From contig JAIBBZ010000001.1 of assembly GCA_019694435.1 (NCBI GenBank), positions 525,508 to 564,773 of the forward strand: a DNA stretch of 39,266 bases, in the 5' to 3' direction. Of the stretch, positions 34,971 through 39,266 are shown piece by piece. The notes beneath the pieces were generated by a model. It was not told where the DNA came from. It worked only from the letters and a program-made list of their open reading frames with translations, and ran no database searches. Source of the DNA: Pirellulales bacterium (GTDB lineage: Bacteria > Planctomycetota > Planctomycetia > Pirellulales > JAEUIK01). The translations under genes and the position numbers were made by a program. The first letter of the stretch is position 1. Each line of letters begins with the position of its first letter.

Positions 34971-36416
34971 CTAGTAGCAGAGTTCCCAACCTTGACGAAC
35001 GTAAGCACTCAGGCGGGTATCCATCCTGGTCCAGGCCGCAGGGCGGTCCGGGCCGACATCCAGCACGTCGAGGACCACCAGCTGCCGGATCCGGCGGTGG
35101 ACCTTGATCACCGAGTCGCTGCAGGGCCAAGCCCCCGGTCCGTCTGCCCGGATTACCAGCGAGGCCGACAGGCCATGGCGCTCGACAAACTGCTGGGTAC
35201 AGATAGTGAAGGCGCGTTCACTTTTTGAGCTCGAAACTCGGGGCGCGAGAGACCGCAAGGCAGAGTCGGGCAGCAGCTCTTGCAAGATGCGGCCATGCTC
35301 GACGGTCTCGACAATGATTGCCGCCGCGCTATCGGCCCTCCGCAGGCCCTCGAGCGTGGCGCGCAGTTTGGGGGCGAGGGGCCATCGCGCGCTCAGCGGC
35401 CTGCGGTACGACCGGCGGTACTCCATGACGAAGTCGCGGATCTGCTCGTTCCGCTCCGTGTTGTGCCAGATTGCGGCGCGCTTCTCGTCGAGCGTGAGTG
35501 TCCGTCGATCGGCGAGCACCGCGGGCACGGGCAGCAGTCCGAAGGCAGCCGATGCATTGCCCGAGCACGCCACCCCCGCGTCAAAGATCACCGGGCCAAA
35601 CGCCGCCTCGAGCAGCAATGCTTCGCGTGCGGTGAGCTTGGCCGCCCGAGAGACTGCCGCAAACCGGCCGATGGGCCCGCCAGTCAGGCCGCGCGTGCGC
35701 TGGGCATACCACAAGGCGGCGTCGAGGCCGGCAGCGATCAGGATGTCGGCATAGGTATCGTTAACGCACTCTAACTCGACGCCTGGTACCACCCGGACAT
35801 GAGCCCGTTGCTCATTGCGATCCTCGCGGTTACTGCTCACCGCGGGACAGCCCGCGGCCCGCAACCGGTGTTCGAAGCCTGCAGCCACCCTCCAAGACGG
35901 CACGCCGACGAGTATCCGCGCCTGTGGCCAGTACCTGGCCGAATGCAACACAATCGAAACTGGGTCGTCGGCGCGGAGCGTCAAGAGTTGCCCCGACCCC
36001 CTTTCGGCCATTCGGGCCAATAGAAAGACAACGGCCGGATTTACGTTGGGCACACTAAGGTAGTCGCGAGCCTGGAAAAACCATTTGCGCGACCGCAATC
36101 CCGGAGTCACCGTGACTGTGTGACCCAGGCAGCGCAGATGCGCGGCGACACGCGATACGAGACCTAGGGCGAAGCGGAGGGAGGCGGGCGGAGCCTCGTC
36201 GTGTACTTCTTCAATCCACAGCGACAAGGGTTCGTCGATCAGCCGTAGGGAACCGTCCGTTTGGACAGTGGGTCGGAGCCCCGGCAGCGTTAGCAGGGGC
36301 TCAATCAGGGGCCGGTACCGCGTAGCAACTTCGGCGTAGTGCGGTTGGCGCCGGATCTCGACGTTTTGGGCGGATCGCTGCGACGATCGAGGCTTGGAGT
36401 GCGACATGTGCGTCAT
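34971..36416 (-). CDS. Degenerate SF2-helicase-like protein (ATPase motifs lost)
   Basis: 481 residues; its ATG overlaps the stop of the DUF1580 gene (ATGA at 36413-36416). The layout follows UvsW/XPB-like SF2 helicases. A Walker-A-position segment LLTLRADDPVSI (144-155) replaces the GxGKT loop, and ARILVGVPSWRVAAGF (166-181) sits at motif Ia. ADILIAAGLD (223-232) sits where DEAH should be. AAVSRAAKLT then LLLEAAFGPVIFDAG (267-281) corresponds to motif III. In domain 2, ERNEQIRDFV (321-330), AAIIVETVEHGRILQELLP (365-383), TICTQQFVERHGLSASLVI (404-422) and VHRRIR (439-444) match motifs IV-VI in order. The ATP-binding Lys and the DE of DExH are absent. Probably a non-catalytic nucleic-acid-binding partner of the RT. 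This assignment is mine from motif order only. Confidence 0.6.
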   Translation of the reverse strand: MTHMSHSKPRSSQRSAQNVEIRRQPHYAEVATRYRPLIEPLLTLPGLRPTVQTDGSLRLIDEPLSLWIEEVHDEAPPASLRFALGLVSRVAAHLRCLGHTVTVTPGLRSRKWFFQARDYLSVPNVNPAVVFLLARMAERGSGQLLTLRADDPVSIVLHSARYWPQARILVGVPSWRVAAGFEHRLRAAGCPAVSSNREDRNEQRAHVRVVPGVELECVNDTYADILIAAGLDAALWYAQRTRGLTGGPIGRFAAVSRAAKLTAREALLLEAAFGPVIFDAGVACSGNASAAFGLLPVPAVLADRRTLTLDEKRAAIWHNTERNEQIRDFVMEYRRSYRRPLSARWPLAPKLRATLEGLRRADSAAAIIVETVEHGRILQELLPDSALRSLAPRVSSSKSERAFTICTQQFVERHGLSASLVIRADGPGAWPCSDSVIKVHRRIRQLVVLDVLDVGPDRPAAWTRMDTRLSAYVRQGWELCY

Positions 36417-36754
36417 CGATCAACTCGGCACGCATCGCGGTCGTTTTCTGAGTAGTCTGCCGCGATACCGGCAACGCGCAGCACTTCGTTCGCCGATCGG
36501 CTCGGCTTGGCAAGGTTGCTCGTGGGCGCGGAAGCCAGCGAGCACGTGCCGTTGGTAGCTGCGACGAATCGGTGTACTGCTTCCCGGCTCGTCAGCACCT
36601 TGCCGCCCACCTTTACGGTTTCGAGGCGCACGCCACGGAGGCCCTTGGTCGCCCAGCGAAACCAGGTCGCCGCATCCGGGCGCCAGCTGGCGAAAAGTTG
36701 TTCGGCGACTTCATTGAATGTTAGGAGTTTTTCGCGATTAACATCGATCGCCAT
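36413..36754 (-). CDS. DUF1580-type small DNA-binding-like protein
   Basis: 113 residues from the ATG at 36754. NREKLLTFNEVAEQLF, then WFRWATKGLRGVRLETVKVG and GKVLTSREAVHRFVAA, is the DUF1580 pattern, a planctomycete family with a MerR/excisionase-like winged helix-turn-helix. A disordered tail of about 40 residues follows. A longer form starting at 36793 (AGAGAG upstream) is possible. It overlaps the helicase-like gene by 4 bases, so it is translationally coupled with it and probably the first gene of the RT operon. Likely roles are excisionase for the integrase or regulator of this operon. Confidence 0.75.
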   Translation of the reverse strand: MAIDVNREKLLTFNEVAEQLFASWRPDAATWFRWATKGLRGVRLETVKVGGKVLTSREAVHRFVAATNGTCSLASAPTSNLAKPSRSANEVLRVAGIAADYSENDRDACRVDR

Positions 36755-37095
36755 GTTCTGACCCGTGAGGAAGGTTTTTGCCCCCGAATACATCGAATTC
36801 TCTCTGCGTCTCTGCGACGCACAACGCGCGAAATTTGGCACTGCCAATGTCGTAAAACGCGCACTAAGACGCACGATGTGTCAGGGTGCTGGGGCAGGTA
36901 CGTTAATAGTCAGACACGCGGACAATGAGCCGCGTGTGGCAATCGCGGCCTAACGTTTGCCGAACCGTTAGCGGTCCGGCTGATCGTGAGTCAGGATCGT
37001 GCAGTGGATTACCGGCAAAGAGGGTGAAGGCAACAACTCGCCTGGCGGTGCTGACCGTCAGCATTGCTCCGCATTCGGGACTGGTTCATCGCAGC
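36755..37095. promoter_or_regulatory. Divergent control region of the RT operon and the HTH gene
   Basis: About 340 bases between divergent genes, so promoters for both must lie here. The left half is AT-richer than its surroundings (around 36715-36860), which fits promoter DNA. I cannot assign specific boxes. Short inverted motifs such as ACACGCGG ... CCGCGTGT (36914-36936) are present: CGCGG and CCGCG arms around ACAATGAG. Confidence 0.4.
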
Positions 37096-38091
37096 ATGGC
37101 AACCAACCACGAAATACTTGTGCAGCGAGGGCCCGCGTGGCGTTGGCAGCGAGCCAGCGACCTGATTCACGCGGGCCGTAACGCCTGTCGTCGCCGTGAC
37201 GATCTACTCACGCTTCGCGCCGTGGATTACGTGCGGGCTTGGTTGCGGGCGGGCACGGCGCGGCGGCAACAGACCGTGATTCGAAAATTCCCCGAAATCC
37301 ACAGCGCCCGCTGCCTCGCCGAGAGTCCGCGTGAGCAGCGCTGGATGCTCGAGGCCAGTCTGTTGGCCGGACTCCAAGACGCCGAGATTGCCCGCCGACT
37401 GGAGTTATCCGTAGACGCGGTCCGGGGCTTTGCCGAGTTGTTCTACGATGTCCGTCCAGGACTCGAAGCCACCGATTGGGTGCTTGAGCACGCGATCTTC
37501 GGCCGCCGAAACTGCGAGCGGTACGTCGATCCGGTTTACGAGGAGGCGCTTCGGCTGGCCTACCAGGGTGGTCCGCAGGTCCTAGAGGCAGTCATCGAAT
37601 GTTTTCAGCGGTGGCCCGGCCTCTGGTACGAGGACTTCGGCGCAAAAACCCACGAAAGCTGCGCGCCGATGCACTCGGAGGCAGCAGCAGAGACCACCTT
37701 CGCTGACTCGGGGGAGGCCGCAGATTCACTAAGTTGCCCCGATGCGGTTCAAAAATGCGGTCGCGGCGTTCAAAAACGCGGTCGCAAGAGTGAAGCCGAA
37801 GACGCCGGTGGCCGCTTGAACCGCGAAAACCGGGGCAACACCGTTGGCTCCGACCGCACTTTTGAACGGCTGGCCAAGGTCGCCTTGGCCCTCCAATTGG
37901 CCGCATTGCCCGAGTCAATTCAGCGTGGCCCCAGCTGGCTGCGGGCGCTGGAGTTGATGCGTAAATGGCTGGCTGAGCTGGAGTTTTGCTCTCAGCAACT
38001 TGCCGAGCTTACGGGCGATGAACGACCGCAAGTGGTGCTCACGACGGTTGACATCCCGGTAGAAAATACCCCGCTATCGGCGGCTGGCTAG
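37096..38091 (+). CDS. Island protein with helix-turn-helix-like segment and internal iteron-like repeats
   Basis: 331 residues from the ATG at 37096 (MATNHEILVQRG); the frame is open further upstream without features. The N-terminal half is helical and basic (ACRRRDDLLTLRAVDYVRAW). LLAGLQDAEIARRLELSVDA then VRGFAELFYDVR (89-120) is a helix-turn-helix-like unit similar to sigma region 4. A linker rich in Ala, Glu and Ser contains the repeat VQKCGRG-VQKRGRK encoded by a 21-base tandem repeat. The C-terminus is helical (LRALELMRKWLAELEFCSQQ). I do not recognise a named family; it resembles control or replication proteins of planctomycete mobile elements. Divergent from the RT operon. Confidence 0.6.
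   Translation: MATNHEILVQRGPAWRWQRASDLIHAGRNACRRRDDLLTLRAVDYVRAWLRAGTARRQQTVIRKFPEIHSARCLAESPREQRWMLEASLLAGLQDAEIARRLELSVDAVRGFAELFYDVRPGLEATDWVLEHAIFGRRNCERYVDPVYEEALRLAYQGGPQVLEAVIECFQRWPGLWYEDFGAKTHESCAPMHSEAAAETTFADSGEAADSLSCPDAVQKCGRGVQKRGRKSEAEDAGGRLNRENRGNTVGSDRTFERLAKVALALQLAALPESIQRGPSWLRALELMRKWLAELEFCSQQLAELTGDERPQVVLTTVDIPVENTPLSAAG
37747..37784 (+). repeat. Two tandem 17-base repeats, 21-base period
   Basis: GTTCAAAAATGCGGTCG at 37747-37763 and GTTCAAAAACGCGGTCG at 37768-37784, start to start 21 bases (two helical turns). They lie inside the HTH-like gene. An inverted copy with one further difference (CGACCGCACTTTTGAAC) is at 37851-37867 and an identical direct copy at 38091-38107. 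Spacing and conservation look like protein-binding iterons. Confidence 0.7.
37851..37867 (-). repeat. Inverted copy of the 17-base repeat
   Basis: CGACCGCACTTTTGAAC, the reverse complement of GTTCAAAAGTGCGGTCG. It can pair with either tandem copy upstream to form a long-looped hairpin. Confidence 0.7.
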
Positions 38092-38107
38092 TTCAAAAAT
38101 GCGGTCG
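38091..38107 (+). repeat. Fourth copy of the 17-base repeat, at the gene's stop codon
   Basis: GTTCAAAAATGCGGTCG, identical to the copy at 37747. Its first base is the last base of the TAG stop of the HTH-like gene, so conservation here cannot be explained by the protein. Confidence 0.75.
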
Positions 38108-38182
38108 GCGTTCGCGCTGAAATATGATGCGTGCGCAACGCGTCGACGCGGGGGACCGTCCCCGTAGTACAGGAGCTGCATC

Positions 38183-38425
38183 ATGCCCATCGAGCAGCGA
38201 GGAACGGCACGTTACTTCTACCGCAGCGAGCGGCGCGACGGACGCGTGCGGCGCGTCTACTATGGCCGCGGTCAGCTCGCTGAGGTACTCGCCGCGCTTG
38301 AGACGCTCGTGCGCCAGGCGCATGCAGAGCTCCAGACAGCCCGTCAGGCAGCCGTGGCTCGCTCCAGGGCTGCGGAGGCCAGTGAGGCGACAGACGGCGG
38401 TGAACGGGGCTCTCAGGCCGTTTAA
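38183..38425 (+). CDS. Small basic protein, planctomycete island family
   Basis: 80 residues; the ATG at 38183 has AGGAG 6 bases upstream. MPIEQRGTARYFYRSERRDG then VRRVYYGRGQLAE looks like a small beta-rich module, followed by a helix (VLAALETLVRQAHAELQTA) and a polar tail. I have the impression of similar short proteins in planctomycete genomes but know no function. It follows the HTH-like gene by about 90 bases and may share its transcript. Confidence 0.65.
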   Translation: MPIEQRGTARYFYRSERRDGRVRRVYYGRGQLAEVLAALETLVRQAHAELQTARQAAVARSRAAEASEATDGGERGSQAV

Positions 38426-38675
38426 CGCGGTGCTCGAAGTCACTCCAGGTCAGGCCATGTGCCGAGCTCTCTTCGGCTTCCGCAAAGCCGCGCAAATTCG
38501 CGCAAATATTGCGTCATATCTCTTTGCCGAGGGTTAGCGCTTGCGCTGCCTCGCTAAGGGCGCCACTGCCTGATGGCGCTGCCCGTGCGCAACGCTACGC
38601 CCGGCAGTCCGAGAGCGGACGACGATCCGCTTGTTCTACACCCACACTCACAAGACGAACGAAAGGAGCATCTGC

Positions 38676-39047
38676 GTGTCCCACATCGTCACGATCGAAA
38701 CCCAGGTCCGCGATCGGGCGGCCGTAGCTGCCGCGTGTCGGCGGTTGCAACTGGCCGAGCCGACTGAGGAATGCGTGCGGCTGTTTAGTGGCAGTGTCAC
38801 GGGGCTGGCCGTGCGGCTCCGCGATTGGAAGTTTCCCGTTGTCTGTGACCTCAAGGAGGGGCGCGTGCACTTCGACAATTACGAAGGCGGCTGGGGCGAT
38901 CGCCGCGAGCTGGATCGCTTCCTGCAAGCTTACGCCGTCGAAAAAGCTCGACTCGAGGCCCATCGACATGGGCACAGCATCGTCGAGCAACGGCTACCCG
39001 ATGGCTCGATCAAGCTCACGATCCAACTGTCCGGAGGTGCTGCATGA
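38676..39047 (+). CDS. DUF1257 (Ycf35-like) protein
   Basis: 123 residues from the GTG at 38676 (read VSHIVTIETQVRD), with GAAAGGAG upstream. The DUF1257/Ycf35 pattern is clear: CVRLFSGSVTGLAVRLRDW, VHFDNYEGGWGDRRELDRFL, QAYAVEKARLEA, LPDGSIKLTIQLSGGA. The family is found in plastids, cyanobacteria and planctomycetes; its function is unknown. The stop overlaps the start of the DUF2997 gene (ATGA at 39044), so the two are translationally coupled, an order also seen in cyanobacteria. Confidence 0.88.
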   Translation: MSHIVTIETQVRDRAAVAAACRRLQLAEPTEECVRLFSGSVTGLAVRLRDWKFPVVCDLKEGRVHFDNYEGGWGDRRELDRFLQAYAVEKARLEAHRHGHSIVEQRLPDGSIKLTIQLSGGAA

Positions 39048-39241
39048 CGCGCGTGATCGAGATCCTTGTCTCGCCCGAGGGACAGACCCAGCTTCAAACC
39101 CGTGGAATTGCGGGACCAAGCTGTCAGGAGGCTAGCCGGTTTCTGGAAACCGCGCTGGGGCAGGTTACCGCCGAACAACGGACGGCTGAGTACCACCTGC
39201 CGGCGACTCGGGCACCGCGGCTGCAAACGGGTTCGTCATGA
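39044..39241 (+). CDS. DUF2997 protein
   Basis: 65 residues, starting MTRVIEILVSPEGQTQLQTR, the DUF2997 opening (a strand with V-x-P-x-G). GPSCQEASRFLETALGQV is the helix that follows. Its start overlaps the DUF1257 stop and its stop overlaps the next start (ATGA at 39238-39241), so a coupled run of at least three genes continues out of the window. Function unknown. Confidence 0.82.
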   Translation: MTRVIEILVSPEGQTQLQTRGIAGPSCQEASRFLETALGQVTAEQRTAEYHLPATRAPRLQTGSS

Positions 39242-39266
39242 TCCCCTTCTGGGGTTGTCTGTGCGC
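39238..39266 (+). CDS. Start of a further gene of the DUF1257-DUF2997 cluster (truncated by window edge)
   Basis: ATG at 39238 overlaps the DUF2997 stop by four bases and reads MIPFWGCLC before the window ends. Only nine codons are visible, too few to identify it. In related clusters a ferredoxin-like protein or an AAA ATPase is the usual neighbour. Confidence 0.45.

Noticed and set aside
33119..36754. Retron or diversity-generating retroelement
   Set aside because: No msr-msd-like inverted repeat structure recognised next to the RT, no accessory variability determinant gene, and no template/variable repeat pair seen by eye. A computed search for near-repeats with A-specific changes would settle the second point.
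1..39266. CRISPR array
   Set aside because: No regularly spaced direct repeats of 24-40 bases; the only short spaced repeats are the 17-base iteron-like copies at 37.7-38.1 kb.

Overview
The window (about 39.3 kb, GC-rich) looks like the chromosome of a planctomycete, probably of the Pirellulales. The grounds are a Cys-type sulfatase paired with a secreted HAD hydrolase, a secreted CAP/DUF4214 protein with a LEPR-type N-terminal motif, an ECF sigma operon, and DUF1580, DUF1257 and DUF2997 proteins. The lineage is inferred from gene content; there is no rRNA to confirm it.

Left part, 1-24.1 kb, is mostly chromosomal. It starts with the 3' end of a fluoride channel gene and an M48 membrane protease. 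Next come a sulfatase and a HAD hydrolase, then a DinB/maleylpyruvate-isomerase-like protein. An operon follows with an ECF sigma factor, a small membrane protein and an MscS-like channel. Two decayed pieces of an MscS-like gene 3' end, each beside a copy of the same terminator, lie at about 2.04-2.21 and 5.19-5.30 kb. After that come a single-domain response regulator, a CheW-REC-HPt fusion and a HupE-like metal permease. A minus-strand block then holds a CAP/DUF4214 protein and a tight operon (ferredoxin-NADP reductase, PQQ-type beta-propeller, polytopic membrane protein, GDPD/PLC-like phosphodiesterase). A BON protein, a neutral ceramidase and a GT-C-like membrane protein close this part.

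Middle part, 24.1-30.1 kb, is sparser. It holds a small membrane protein, about 1 kb of apparently decayed DNA, an ankyrin-repeat protein, thrS, and about 0.8 kb with no recognisable gene.

Right part, 30.1 kb to the end, is an integrative element or genomic island inserted beside a tRNA-Val gene. A tyrosine recombinase follows the tRNA at once. The cargo includes a large unknown protein; a minus-strand operon of a DUF1580 DNA-binding-like protein, a degenerate SF2-helicase-like protein and a reverse transcriptase fused to RNase H; a divergent HTH-like protein whose gene carries 17-bp iteron-like repeats; and a DUF1257-DUF2997 cluster that runs off the right edge. No second copy of the tRNA 3' end was seen, so the far end of the island lies outside the window.

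The most promising candidate for an undescribed system is the operon at 33.1-36.8 kb. Its RT has Asn in place of the Tyr of the YADD box but keeps all catalytic Asp residues. Its RNase H domain looks intact. Its partner keeps an SF2 helicase layout but has lost the ATPase motifs.
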